Assembly: GCA_034722275.1 (NCBI GenBank)
Contig: JAYENW010000001.1
Location: 124,001-188,000 of the forward strand
Direction of reading: 5' to 3'
DNA: 64,000 bases
DNA from: M55B177 sp034722275
GTDB lineage: Bacteria; Chloroflexota; Dehalococcoidia; GIF9; AB-539-J10
Shown here in pieces: positions 24,725-33,788 of this stretch. Every line of letters begins with the position of its first letter. The stretch's first letter is position 1. The notes under the pieces were generated by a model that made no database searches, was not told the DNA's origin, and saw nothing but the letters and a program-made list of their open reading frames with translations. Made by a program: the position numbers and the translations under genes.

Positions 24725-25450
24725 ATGGCAAGCAAAGGAGTATATGTTTGCAGGATGTTCTCCCCCATTGTTGATAATTATGATTTCCTCAACGCCTTGC
24801 TCAGTTTTGGTAGAGACAAATATTGGAGAAAATTTGCTGTCTCCAAAATCGAATTCAGGCCTGGGGGAAAAGCTCTGGATGTGGCTACCGGAACTGGTGA
24901 TTTAGCCCTGGAATTGGCTAAAAGAGTTGATGAAGGCGGCAAAGTTATCGGGATTGATTTTTGTATAGAAATGCTAGAAAAGGCTCGCGATAAGCTGCCA
25001 AAGACATGTCGCTATAATTTGGAGCTTATCTGTGCCAAGGCAGAGGTTCTTCCTTTCCCAAATGATACCTTTGACTGTGTTAGTATTGCCTTTGGTTTGA
25101 GGAACGTGGCAGATATTGGACAAGCGCTTCAAGAAATAACCCGGGTGCTGAAGATAGGGGGGAAATTACTTTGCCTTGAGTTCAGCCAGCCCAAGGATAA
25201 GATATTCAGGCAGATTTATTATTTCTACATTTTTCATATTCTGCCTTTTCTTGGCAGGGTTATATCGAAGAATGAGGAAGCCTATGCTTATCTTCCGCAG
25301 TCAATAGCAAGGTTCCCCAGTTCATCTGAGTTAATACAAATTATGCAGAAGGTAGGGCTAGAGAACGTTGTAGCTTATCCTCTCACTCTCGGGGCAGTTA
25401 CAATCCACATCGCAACCAAGAAGGCGACATCAATGGCAGATGATTATTAA
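24725..25450 (+). CDS. ubiE: Demethylmenaquinone methyltransferase (UbiE/MenG)
   Basis: SAM-dependent methyltransferase that makes menaquinone from demethylmenaquinone (and acts in ubiquinone synthesis elsewhere). The 241-residue protein has motif I LDVATGTGDLALELAK (about 54-69), the acidic residue of motif II in VIGIDFCIEML, and the UbiE signature FGLRNVADIGQAL near 122-134. A UbiA-type prenyltransferase follows after 51 bases, in keeping with quinone synthesis. Other men genes are not in the window. Confidence 0.88.
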   Translation: MASKGVYVCRMFSPIVDNYDFLNALLSFGRDKYWRKFAVSKIEFRPGGKALDVATGTGDLALELAKRVDEGGKVIGIDFCIEMLEKARDKLPKTCRYNLELICAKAEVLPFPNDTFDCVSIAFGLRNVADIGQALQEITRVLKIGGKLLCLEFSQPKDKIFRQIYYFYIFHILPFLGRVISKNEEAYAYLPQSIARFPSSSELIQIMQKVGLENVVAYPLTLGAVTIHIATKKATSMADDY

Positions 25451-25501
25451 TTGTCTTTGCCGGGAATTGCATTTGGGAATATAATTTGAGACAAGGATTC
25501 A

Positions 25502-26395
25502 GTGCAGCTAAAAATATGGTTTCTTGAGACCCGGCCCCAATTCTTGCTTCTTTCTGTTGTACTGGCATTTTTAGGCACCTCTATGGCTTGGTACGACGGC
25601 GTGTTCCACCTCAGTTATGCCTTATTAGCCTTCGTCGGATTACTTTTGTGCCACATCAGTGTAAATGTGCTCAATGACTATTTTGACTATAAAAGTGGTA
25701 TAGATTTGAAGACTCAAAGAACCCCGTTCAGTGGAGGCAGTGGCATCCTGCCGCCGGGTTTGCTTAAGCCGAAGCAAACTTTCTGGTTTGGGCTGGTCTC
25801 TTTCCTGCTGGCTGTACCTATAGGAGTTTATTTTGTGATGACAAGGGGCTGGCTTCTGTTGCCTTTACTTCTAGTGGGTGTAGTATGCATTCTCTTCTAC
25901 ACGCCTGTCTTGACCAAACTGAGATGGCCTGAGTGGGCCCCTGGAGTAGGGATGGGGGCTTTACCTATACTTGGTTTCTACTTTGTTCAAACCACCATTT
26001 ACACCTTCCCTGCAATTATAGCATCCATACCCTCAGGCATTCTGGTGCATAACTTGCTCCTTTTGAATGAATTCCCTGATGTCCAAGCTGACAGGAATGC
26101 TGGCAGAAAAACCCTGCCCATTCTTATGGGAAGGAGAAAAGCTGGTGTAATTTATTCAACTCTGACAGCGGTAGTCTATTTATGGATAGTTGTTGCTGTG
26201 ATAAAAGGACTAATGCCAGTCTTCTCATTGATAGCCTTGCTGACAATTCCCTTTGCCATAAAGGCTATTCAAGGTACTTTAAGATATGGAGAGAAGGCAA
26301 GTGCGCTAGTGACAGCCATGAGGAATAATGTTCTCGTTGTGCTCCTAACTCAGTTGTTTTTAGGCCTTGGCTATATCCTGGCGAGAATTCTATAA
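25502..26395 (+). CDS. UbiA-family prenyltransferase (MenA-like)
   Basis: Integral membrane enzyme that attaches a polyprenyl chain to an aromatic ring; next to ubiE/menG it is most likely 1,4-dihydroxy-2-naphthoate prenyltransferase. The 297-residue protein has about eight hydrophobic helices and both Asp-rich motifs: NDYFDYKSGID near residues 60-70 and NEFPDVQADRNAGRK near 191-205. It starts with GTG behind AAGGA. Its stop faces that of the HemN-like gene only three bases away. Confidence 0.88.
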   Translation: MQLKIWFLETRPQFLLLSVVLAFLGTSMAWYDGVFHLSYALLAFVGLLLCHISVNVLNDYFDYKSGIDLKTQRTPFSGGSGILPPGLLKPKQTFWFGLVSFLLAVPIGVYFVMTRGWLLLPLLLVGVVCILFYTPVLTKLRWPEWAPGVGMGALPILGFYFVQTTIYTFPAIIASIPSGILVHNLLLLNEFPDVQADRNAGRKTLPILMGRRKAGVIYSTLTAVVYLWIVVAVIKGLMPVFSLIALLTIPFAIKAIQGTLRYGEKASALVTAMRNNVLVVLLTQLFLGLGYILARIL

Positions 26396-26398
26396 AAT

Positions 26399-27658
26399 CT
26401 AAATTTGATTCTCTATGCAATATTCTCTTAAGCCATTCAAGGAAGAGAAGAATTCCCGCATCATTGCATTTACAGGATACATCCCTTTTTGCGTTACACT
26501 TATCTTCCCACTTTCTTCCTGCACTAAACCGAAGAGCTTGAGAAACAGCAGTTCCCTTCTTAATTTCTTGTGTATGTCAGCATTAAACTTCTGGCGAAAT
26601 TTCCCTGTATCCAGCTTCATCCCGAATAGTTTTGACAAAAGATAATAATACATTAATTCATGATCAGATAGTTTGCGCCACCGAATTATGGGAAGTTTAT
26701 TTTGTGTTACCAAGTCCTCATATCTATCCAAGGAGAATGAGTTCACATAAAACTTTCCCTGGAGGAGGCTTACAGATCCGGAGCCTATGCCGATATAATC
26801 ATCGAAGTCAACCACGTATTCATCTATCATCCTTTCACCTTTGGAAAAACACCACACAGTAGAAGCATCATATCCGTTGGCGTGAATGTTTTTCAGGATA
26901 ATGTTGTAAAAACTCCTCTCTCGAGATGTGTCTATCTGGTTGAATCTTCGCTCCATGGCATCTCTTTTATGTGGAGAAGGCATCAGGGGATAGAATGTAG
27001 CCTGGTCTACATCTAAGCTTTTTAAAATCTCCATGTCTGTCTGAAACTTCGCAATGGATTGCGAAGGGAAATTGAATATAAAATCTAGATTAAGGGTATC
27101 AAACTTACCTTTAGCGATTAAAACCCTTTCTTTTAGCTCTTCCCCATCGCAGAATGCTCTCCCCATGGTTTTCAATATGTTATTGTCGAAACTCTGTATT
27201 CCAATGGAGAATCTGTTAATCCCGGCGTTTTTTAGAAGGTCCACATTCTCCTCATTTACTTCACGTGGTGTTGTTTCTACAGAAATCTGTTTTACCTCAA
27301 AGTTTCTTTTGAGGTAATTTATGAATTCAAGTAACTCATCTATCAGTACAGTCGGAGTTCCGCCGCCGAAGTAGAATGTCGAGAAGTTGAAACCCTTTTG
27401 AATGTAAAGGTCAAGCTCTTTTTTTAGGTGCTTAAAGTATTTTCTTGCTTTATCCTCGCTGAACAAACATCTATTAAAACAACAATAAGGGCACAGACTC
27501 CTACAAAAGGGAATGTGGATGTAAAGGGAAATTCCCTGGTCATTCTCCATCCCAGAGCCGATGACTTCCGTTTCCTCGATTGTCTCGCTTAGCTTTAGGA
27601 ATTTCTTCCCTTCGCGGTGTGTAACCCATCCCAGAAATCTCGAGAGCATTTTGATCAA
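26399..27658 (-). CDS. Radical SAM protein of the HemN/HemW (coproporphyrinogen oxidase-like) family
   Basis: A 419-residue protein. The radical SAM motif is CRSLCPYC (C52, C56, C59) followed directly by another Cys at 60 and one at 64. YFGGGTPTVL near 97 and the GIQSFDNNILKTMGR segment near 178-192 are typical of the family. Members act as oxygen-independent coproporphyrinogen oxidase, heme chaperone (HemW) or in other radical reactions, so I do not assign a symbol. A TTG start at 27658 has GAGGA at good spacing; the ATG at 27649 is the alternative. No heme genes neighbour it. Confidence 0.82.
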   Translation of the reverse strand: MIKMLSRFLGWVTHREGKKFLKLSETIEETEVIGSGMENDQGISLYIHIPFCRSLCPYCCFNRCLFSEDKARKYFKHLKKELDLYIQKGFNFSTFYFGGGTPTVLIDELLEFINYLKRNFEVKQISVETTPREVNEENVDLLKNAGINRFSIGIQSFDNNILKTMGRAFCDGEELKERVLIAKGKFDTLNLDFIFNFPSQSIAKFQTDMEILKSLDVDQATFYPLMPSPHKRDAMERRFNQIDTSRERSFYNIILKNIHANGYDASTVWCFSKGERMIDEYVVDFDDYIGIGSGSVSLLQGKFYVNSFSLDRYEDLVTQNKLPIIRWRKLSDHELMYYYLLSKLFGMKLDTGKFRQKFNADIHKKLRRELLFLKLFGLVQEESGKISVTQKGMYPVNAMMREFFSSLNGLREYCIENQI

Positions 27659-27704
27659 AATTTCCTCAATGAATAATCAGTTCTCTGTTAGAGTAGCAAC
27701 TGCA

Positions 27705-28148
27705 CTATGCCCACCACCAGGCAAGGAGAATTCCCAATGCCGCCCCAACTATAACCTGGAATCGAGTATGCCCTACCAGGTTTTGCATGAAATGTTCAAA
27801 CTCGGGTGTTGTCTTGGGAAAACTTGTTAACAGGTGGTTGAGCACCACAGATTGCTTGTCTACTGTTTGTCGCACGCCAGCAGCATCATACATTACTATC
27901 ACAGCTAGAATGGCGCTGACGGCAAAAATGCCTGAATCTACCCCATATACTACGCCCGCAGTTGTTGCTAAAGCGCAGACCAGAGCAGCATGGGCACTGG
28001 GCATTCCTCCGGCACTGACCATATAATGCAAATTTAAATGTTTCTCCCTTATCGATTGAATGATTACTTTCAATCCCTGAGTTACAAGCCAGGTAGCGAT
28101 AGGAATGATTAATACCTTCATGGCTATAATTTGATTCAGGATACTCAT
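27705..28148 (-). CDS. Divergent PAP2 family membrane protein (DUF212/YuiD-like)
   Basis: A 147-residue membrane protein. It carries MPSAHAALVCALATT near residues 49-63, the PAP2 phosphatase motif SxxHA in the divergent form of this family, and four or so hydrophobic helices. YuiD-like proteins are annotated as acid phosphatase/vanadium haloperoxidase-related, but their substrates are not known. It stands alone between the HemN-like gene and gap. Confidence 0.85.
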   Translation of the reverse strand: MSILNQIIAMKVLIIPIATWLVTQGLKVIIQSIREKHLNLHYMVSAGGMPSAHAALVCALATTAGVVYGVDSGIFAVSAILAVIVMYDAAGVRQTVDKQSVVLNHLLTSFPKTTPEFEHFMQNLVGHTRFQVIVGAALGILLAWWWA

Positions 28149-28311
28149 ATTTACCTTGCTTTGTTTATCAATTTACTTTTTGGGATTAGTCCTTAATCTT
28201 ATCTGCTTTTCGGGCTTCTTTACAAATTGTGTGCTTTGCAGGTGGAATTATTAGAAGGGGTTAATTTATAATAAGTGTCAACTCAAATAATAAAGCAAGG
28301 AGGCTGTAAGG

Positions 28312-29325
28312 ATGACAACGAAAGTAGGTATCAACGGCTTTGGACGTATTGGAAGGTTAACTCTCAAGGCGATAATTCAGCGCTGTAGTCACGAATTAGA
28401 AGTCGTGGTGCTCAACGACCTCACCGATGCTAGGACAAATGCACACCTTTTTAAGTATGATAGTAACTATGGTATCTATCCCGGAGAGGTAGAATCTGAG
28501 GGGGATTCCATTATAGTTGGTGGTAAATTGATAAAAGTTTTGGCTGAACGGGATCCAGCCAAGATTCCCTGGCAAGACTATGGGGTGGATATTGTCATTG
28601 AGTCAACCGGGCTTTTTACCCAGGCTAGTAAAGCGCAAGCACACTTCCAGGGTGGCGCTAAGAAAGTGATTATCTCAGCGCCAGCTAAAGAAGAAGATAT
28701 AACTATTGTCCTCGGTGTTAATGAAAAGCAATACGATCCAGTTAAACATGGAGTTATATCCAATGCTTCTTGCACCACCAATTGCATTGCTCCTGTGGTC
28801 AAGGTTCTCCACCAAGCTTTTAAGATTACTCATGGCTTAATGACTACCATTCATTCCTACACCAATGATCAGAAGATACTGGATGTGTTTCATCAAGATC
28901 TGCGCCGGGCGCGTGCTGCTGGGATGAATATCATTCCTACTACCACCGGAGCTGCTCGTATGGTAACTATGGTTATACCTGAACTTGAGGGGAAGCTGCA
29001 CGGCATTGCCGTGAGGGTGCCGACTTCTACAGTATCTGTTGTTGACCTTGTAGCTGATTTAACCCAAAAAACGACTGTTGAGGAAATTAACCAGGCTTTT
29101 AAAGAGGCCGCCGATGGAGAGATGAAAGGTATTATCGAATATTGTGCCGAACCACTGGTGAGCATGGATTTTAAGGGGAATCCATCAAGTGCTATTTTTG
29201 ATGCCTTAAGCACTATGGTTGTTGATGATAAGTTAGTGAAGATACTGGCCTGGTATGATAATGAATGGGGCTATAGCTGTCGCCTCGCTGATCTTACTGC
29301 CTATATTGCTAAGCAAGGTTTATAG
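28312..29325 (+). CDS. gap: Glyceraldehyde-3-phosphate dehydrogenase
   Basis: Phosphorylating, NAD(P)-dependent enzyme of glycolysis/gluconeogenesis. The 337-residue protein has the NAD-binding loop INGFGRIGRL near the start, the active-site SNASCTTNC (catalytic Cys near 153), HSYTNDQ near 182 and the C-terminal WYDNEWGYS. AAGGAGG precedes the ATG. No pgk or tpi follows, so it is not in a glycolytic operon; rsmG comes next after 43 bases. Confidence 0.97.
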   Translation: MTTKVGINGFGRIGRLTLKAIIQRCSHELEVVVLNDLTDARTNAHLFKYDSNYGIYPGEVESEGDSIIVGGKLIKVLAERDPAKIPWQDYGVDIVIESTGLFTQASKAQAHFQGGAKKVIISAPAKEEDITIVLGVNEKQYDPVKHGVISNASCTTNCIAPVVKVLHQAFKITHGLMTTIHSYTNDQKILDVFHQDLRRARAAGMNIIPTTTGAARMVTMVIPELEGKLHGIAVRVPTSTVSVVDLVADLTQKTTVEEINQAFKEAADGEMKGIIEYCAEPLVSMDFKGNPSSAIFDALSTMVVDDKLVKILAWYDNEWGYSCRLADLTAYIAKQGL

Positions 29326-29368
29326 AAATCTCCTCGGTGATGAATTCATATTGTGATGCAAAGTCTTG

Positions 29369-30088
29369 ATGAAAAAGCTAATTGAAGGGGCCGGTAGGCT
29401 GGGCATAAAGCTCAGTGCCGGGCAGGTGAAGCAGTTTGAGCGTTATTATCAAGAATTAATTGAGTGGAACAACAAATTTAACCTCACCTCAATAACAGAT
29501 TATCACCAGGTTCAGATTAAACACTTCCTTGATTCCTTAACTGTTGTTTTGGCCTTAACTAACAAGGAGTTAAGCCAGCCAAACCTCAGCATCATTGATA
29601 TTGGCACAGGTGCTGGATTTCCCGGTGTGCCCCTAAAGATTTTTCTTGGTAAGCCAAGATTGGTGGTTATTGAATCCATCGCCAAGAAGGCGACTTTTCT
29701 TCGCCACCTTGTCTCTGAATTGGAACTAGAGGGCACTGAAGTGGTGCCGGGCCGAGCAGAGGAGATAGCTCACTCCTTACTATACCGCGAACAATTTGGC
29801 TTAGCTGTCTCCCGCGCCGTGGCTTTATTGCCTTCCTTGGTGGAGTTGGCTTTGCCTTTTTGTCAGGTTGGTGGGAAGTTTGTTGCTCAAAAGAAAGGGG
29901 ACATCAGCCAGGAAATAGCCCTGGCAAATAGAGCTATTGCTAATTTGGGAGGTAAATTAGGGCAGATAAAGCCAATAACATTGGAAGAACTTGGAGATAG
30001 GCGTTATTTGGTAATTCTTGATAAAATATACCCAACACCGGAGAAATATCCGCGTCGTCCTGGATTAGTAAAGCGGCGTCCAATCTAG
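29369..30088 (+). CDS. rsmG: 16S rRNA (guanine527-N7)-methyltransferase
   Basis: Methylates G527 of 16S rRNA, the change whose loss gives low-level streptomycin resistance in several species. The 239-residue protein carries WNNKFNLTSITD near 32-43, motif I IIDIGTGAGFPGVPLKI near 74-90 and SRAVA near 148. I start at the ATG; a TTG one codon earlier is in frame. It is not next to the usual mnmG or parAB genes. Two small genes follow within 13-20 bases. Confidence 0.96.
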   Translation: MKKLIEGAGRLGIKLSAGQVKQFERYYQELIEWNNKFNLTSITDYHQVQIKHFLDSLTVVLALTNKELSQPNLSIIDIGTGAGFPGVPLKIFLGKPRLVVIESIAKKATFLRHLVSELELEGTEVVPGRAEEIAHSLLYREQFGLAVSRAVALLPSLVELALPFCQVGGKFVAQKKGDISQEIALANRAIANLGGKLGQIKPITLEELGDRRYLVILDKIYPTPEKYPRRPGLVKRRPI

Positions 30089-30101
30089 GAGGTGATGGAA
30101 A

Positions 30102-30287
30102 ATGTGGCGCAGAAGATCCTGGAAATTTTACTTTGGCTTTCCTCCCTTTGGTTTCTATTTTCATGGGTTAAAACCATTTCCCGATAAGCAAGAATACCTC
30201 GATATGCTTCAAGAGTATAAGGGGGAACTTGAAGAGGAACTAAAGGAGGTGGAAAAGGAAATAGAAGAAGTAAGAAAGAGCCCTTAA
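30102..30287 (+). CDS. Small DUF5320-like coiled-coil protein
   Basis: A 61-residue protein with an aromatic N-terminus (KFYFGFPPFGFYFHGLKPF, about 8-26) and a highly charged coiled coil (about 30-60, with EELEEELKEVEKEIEEV). This resembles DUF5320 proteins, whose function is unknown. AGGAGGTGATGG is an excellent ribosome site. It lies between rsmG and the ferritin-like gene, 20 bases before the latter. Confidence 0.7.
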   Translation: MWRRRSWKFYFGFPPFGFYFHGLKPFPDKQEYLDMLQEYKGELEEELKEVEKEIEEVRKSP

Positions 30288-30307
30288 GTAAGGGAAGAAA
30301 GGGGAAA

Positions 30308-30562
30308 ATGAACAATTCTTTTAATGAGGAAGAGCAAATGGGTATAGAGGATGACCTGGAGATGCTCCGCGAAGATTTAATAGGTGAACTACAGGCCATT
30401 AACCAGTATCAGGAACATATCGAAAGCTTGGAGAATGAGGAGGCTGTGGCTATATTAGAACATATTCTTGAAGAGGAGAAGGAGCACGTTGCCGAGTTGC
30501 TGGCGTTAATTCAGAAGATTGATCCCGTTCAAGCAGAAAAATTCAAGCAGCACATTTTATGA
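30308..30562 (+). CDS. Encapsulated-ferritin-like (EncFtn-type) small ferritin-fold protein
   Basis: An 84-residue protein of two antiparallel helices, half of a ferritin bundle. Glu27 in ELQAINQY, and Glu57 and His60 in EEEKEH, are spaced 30 and 33 residues apart, the same as the metal ligands E32, E62 and H65 that I recall for Rhodospirillum rubrum encapsulated ferritin; Tyr34 matches Tyr39 there. Such proteins dimerise to build a ferroxidase centre and need an encapsulin shell to store iron. No encapsulin gene is in the window and I see no C-terminal cargo tail, so a rubrerythrin-like or free role is also possible. Confidence 0.7.
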   Translation: MNNSFNEEEQMGIEDDLEMLREDLIGELQAINQYQEHIESLENEEAVAILEHILEEEKEHVAELLALIQKIDPVQAEKFKQHIL

Positions 30563-30727
30563 GTATAATGGCATCTGGATGAAGACAGCCTCTTATTTTT
30601 CTCAGGGCAAAAAGCTCTTTTAATTATCCGCAGCTTATTTGATGGAGGGCATGGGGTTGACCACTTCTGAAATGTGAGCCAGAGATAAATGAGCGCGGAT
30701 AGTTTACATGGAAGGAGACAATAACTG

Positions 30728-31993
30728 TTGAATGTATTGATTATTGGTGGCGGTGCCAGGGAGCACACGCTGGTGTGGAAGATTGCTCAGAGTCCTAGGG
30801 TTGACAAAATTTTTGTTGCTCCGGGAAATGCGGGAACAACATTTGTAGCCGAAAATTTGAACATCCCCCCCGTTGATATAGAATCCCTGGCTAAAGCGGC
30901 TGAAGATAAAAAAGTTGACCTTGTTATCGTTGGCCCCGAGGTGCCACTGGCTTCAGGCATAGTAGATTACTTTAATGGTTTAGATATCCCTATTTTTGGG
31001 CCCACTAAAGTGGCAACTCAGATAGAATCAAGCAAAGTTTTCGCCAGAAACTTGATGGAAAAGTATGGCATTCCTTGCCCTAAAGGAGTCGTCTTCTCCT
31101 CTTATCCCAAGGCTCAAGTATATCTTGACAAACAAGAGATGCCCATTGTCATCAAAGCAGATGGTTTGGCCGCTGGCAAGGGCGTAATTATCGCTGACTC
31201 CCTTGAAGAAGCTAACAAGGCTCTTAGCGACATTATGAAAGCAAAAAAATTTGGCTCTGCTGGAGATAAGGTAATCATTGACGAATATGTTACTGGCCGA
31301 GAGGTAAGCCTCATAGCTTTCACCGATGGTAAAACGGTCTCACCCATGCTTCCTGCGTGTGACTATAAGAAAGTTTGGGATAATGAGCAAGGTCCCAATA
31401 CCGGTGGCATGGGCAGCTACAGCCCTCCGGGATTTTTCTCCACCGAGCTCATAGAAAAAGTTACCAACAATATTTTGCTGCCCACAATAAGAGCGATGAC
31501 TGATGAAGGTATGCCTTACAAAGGAGTGCTATATGCTGGGTTGATGGTAAATAACGGGGAGATATTGACGCTGGAATTCAATGCCCGCTTTGGCGATCCT
31601 GAGACTCAGGTTATTCTGCCCTTGCTGAAAACCGACTTAATAGATATAATTCTGGCAGTAATCCAGGGCAATCTTGACCAGTTGAAAATAGAATGGGATA
31701 CTGGAGCTTGTGTCGGAGTGGTTATGGCTTCAGCTGGCTATCCTGGCAGCTACAAAACTGGCTTTCCCATAAAAGGTTTGGACAACATAGGTAAAGATTT
31801 GCTAGTCTTCCATGCGGGAACTAAACTGAGCAATGATGGCAAAGTTTACACCAATGGTGGGCGGGTGCTTACGGGAGTGGCCATGGGTGAGAATTTGGCT
31901 GAAGCCCAGGCAAAGGTTTATCGTAATATTTCTAGCATCTCATTTGATGGCTGTCATTATCGTAGGGATATCGCTTTAAGGGAGATAGCCTGA
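30728..31993 (+). CDS. purD: Phosphoribosylamine-glycine ligase
   Basis: ATP-grasp enzyme that makes GAR from phosphoribosylamine and glycine in purine synthesis. The 421-residue protein starts with MNVLIIGGGAREHTLVWKI and has VIKADGLAAGKGVIIA (ATP-grasp, about 140-155), GPNTGGMGSYSP near 221-232 and EFNARFGDPETQ near 280-291. The start is TTG, with GGAAGGAGA upstream. It heads the purDEBCS gene set; the next gene's ATG directly follows its stop codon. Confidence 0.96.
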   Translation: MNVLIIGGGAREHTLVWKIAQSPRVDKIFVAPGNAGTTFVAENLNIPPVDIESLAKAAEDKKVDLVIVGPEVPLASGIVDYFNGLDIPIFGPTKVATQIESSKVFARNLMEKYGIPCPKGVVFSSYPKAQVYLDKQEMPIVIKADGLAAGKGVIIADSLEEANKALSDIMKAKKFGSAGDKVIIDEYVTGREVSLIAFTDGKTVSPMLPACDYKKVWDNEQGPNTGGMGSYSPPGFFSTELIEKVTNNILLPTIRAMTDEGMPYKGVLYAGLMVNNGEILTLEFNARFGDPETQVILPLLKTDLIDIILAVIQGNLDQLKIEWDTGACVGVVMASAGYPGSYKTGFPIKGLDNIGKDLLVFHAGTKLSNDGKVYTNGGRVLTGVAMGENLAEAQAKVYRNISSISFDGCHYRRDIALREIA

Positions 31994-32452
31994 ATGGCAT
32001 TAGTGGGCGTTGTTATCGGCAGTAAAACAGATGAGGAGATGATTGAGGCAGCCTTGGGGATACTGCAAAAGCTGGGCATTGATTATGAACTCTCTGTTAT
32101 TTCAGGGCATAGAAATCCAGAGAAAGTCCGAGAATATGGCTTGCAGGCAGCGGAGCGAGGCATAGAAGTTATTATTGCTGCCGCGGGTTATGCGGCGCAT
32201 CTTCCCGGCATTCTAGCTAGCTGGACAACATTGCCTGTTATCGGTGTCCCTTTAGCCACGAGCGATTTGAAGGGGGTAGATGCTCTGCTCTCTATAAGTC
32301 AGATGCCTTCCGGGGTTCCTGTGGCTTGCGTCGGTATTGGCGAAAGTGGTGTTAAGAATGCTGCCTTACTTGCTGCCCAGATTTTAAGTACAGGGCATGC
32401 TGAAATAAAAGAGGCTTACCGTAAATATAAAATGGAGCTAGGAGATAGATAA
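31994..32452 (+). CDS. purE: 5-(Carboxyamino)imidazole ribonucleotide mutase / AIR carboxylase
   Basis: Moves or adds the carboxyl group at the AIR to CAIR step. The 152-residue protein has GSKTDEEMIEAAL near residues 8-20, SGHRNPEKV near 40 (the family usually shows AHRTP) and AAGYAAHLPGILAS near 69-82. No purK is seen beside it, so whether it is a class I mutase needing PurK or a direct carboxylase cannot be decided here. It begins right after the purD stop and is followed by purB after 2 bases. Confidence 0.95.
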   Translation: MALVGVVIGSKTDEEMIEAALGILQKLGIDYELSVISGHRNPEKVREYGLQAAERGIEVIIAAAGYAAHLPGILASWTTLPVIGVPLATSDLKGVDALLSISQMPSGVPVACVGIGESGVKNAALLAAQILSTGHAEIKEAYRKYKMELGDR

Positions 32453-32454
32453 TC

Positions 32455-33771
32455 ATGATTGAACGTTACTCTAGACCACAGATGAAGAAAATCTGGTCTG
32501 AAGAGAATAAATTTGACCAATGGCTGAAGGTGGAGGTGGCTGTATGTGAAGCCTGGGCTGAGTTGGGTGAGATTTCTCAGGAAGATGTGTCCAAAATAAG
32601 GAAGGCCAGCTATAATCTGGACCGCGTGGCCGATTTCCTCAAGGTAACCCATCACGATATGACAGCTTTTACGAGTGCAGTTTCCGAAAGCCTGGGTGAG
32701 GAATCTCGCTTCCTACACCTTGGTCTCACCTCCTCAGACGTGATGGATACTGCTCTGGGCTTGCAATTGAAGGAAGCTGCCGAACTCCTCGTGCAGGGTG
32801 TAGCTGAGCTTATTTCTATTCTGAAAAACAAGGCTATAAAACATAAATACACCATTATGATGGGGCGAACACATGGTGTCCATGCTGAGCCCACCACTCT
32901 GGGTTTGAAGATGGCTCTTTGGAGAGAAGAAATGAAGCGCAATGCCCGGAGACTGGCTGAAGCCAAGGAAATCGTCTCCGTTGGCAAAATATCGGGAGCG
33001 GTGGGCACTTATGCTACTGTGCCCCCTGAGGTGGAAAAGATAGCTTGTGCTAAGTTAGGGCTGGCGCCAGCTCCAATATCCAGTCAGATAGTCCAGCGCG
33101 ACCGCCATGCCCAATTTGTAACTACTCTGGCTCTGATTGCCAGCTCCCTGGAAAAGTTCGCCACTGAAATCAGAGGGCTTCAGAGGACTGAAGTTTTGGA
33201 GCTTGAAGAACCTTTTGAAGCTGGACAAACAGGCTCTTCAGCGATGCCCCACAAGCGAAATCCTGAGCTTTGCGAACGTACTTGCGGACTGGCACGATTA
33301 ATTCGGGGATATGCATTGACTTCCATGGAAAATATAGCTCTGTGGCATGAACGTGACATCAGCCATTCGTCGGCAGAGCGCCTCATCTTGCCTGACTCTT
33401 GCCTGGCATTGGATTATGTGCTGTCCATATCCACCTGGGTGATGAAGGGACTCAAAGTTTATCCTGAGAACATACAGCGCAACCTTGGTCTCACTAAGGG
33501 TTTGATCTTCTCTCAAAGAGTACTTCTGGCTTTAATAAATAAAGGTGCAGGTCGAGAAGAGGCATATAGAATGGTGCAGGATAATGCTATGAAAGCCTGG
33601 CAGGAAAGAATTAGCTTCCTGGATCTACTTGAGTCTGATGAGCATATTCTGGCTTATCTGTCCAAACCTGAATTGGAATCTCTGTTTGACTACAACTATT
33701 ACCTGAGATATGTCGACAGCATTTTTGAACGCCTGGAGTTAAAAGGAAGTTCAGCTCCTACCCAAAGCTAA
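32455..33771 (+). CDS. purB: Adenylosuccinate lyase
   Basis: Cleaves fumarate from SAICAR and from adenylosuccinate. The 438-residue protein shows the conserved regions TSSDVMDTA near 91, GRTHGVHAEP near 140-149 (catalytic His) and the signature loop GSSAMPHKRNPELCE near 260-274. It is translationally close to purE upstream (2 bases) and purC downstream (17 bases). Confidence 0.97.
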   Translation: MIERYSRPQMKKIWSEENKFDQWLKVEVAVCEAWAELGEISQEDVSKIRKASYNLDRVADFLKVTHHDMTAFTSAVSESLGEESRFLHLGLTSSDVMDTALGLQLKEAAELLVQGVAELISILKNKAIKHKYTIMMGRTHGVHAEPTTLGLKMALWREEMKRNARRLAEAKEIVSVGKISGAVGTYATVPPEVEKIACAKLGLAPAPISSQIVQRDRHAQFVTTLALIASSLEKFATEIRGLQRTEVLELEEPFEAGQTGSSAMPHKRNPELCERTCGLARLIRGYALTSMENIALWHERDISHSSAERLILPDSCLALDYVLSISTWVMKGLKVYPENIQRNLGLTKGLIFSQRVLLALINKGAGREEAYRMVQDNAMKAWQERISFLDLLESDEHILAYLSKPELESLFDYNYYLRYVDSIFERLELKGSSAPTQS

Positions 33772-33788
33772 TTAGAGGGAACTAGACA

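Noticed and set aside
30563..30727. Riboswitch or attenuator before purD
   Set aside because: A weak distant ATCCGC/GCGGAT pairing exists, but there is no purine-riboswitch core and no terminator-like T-run.
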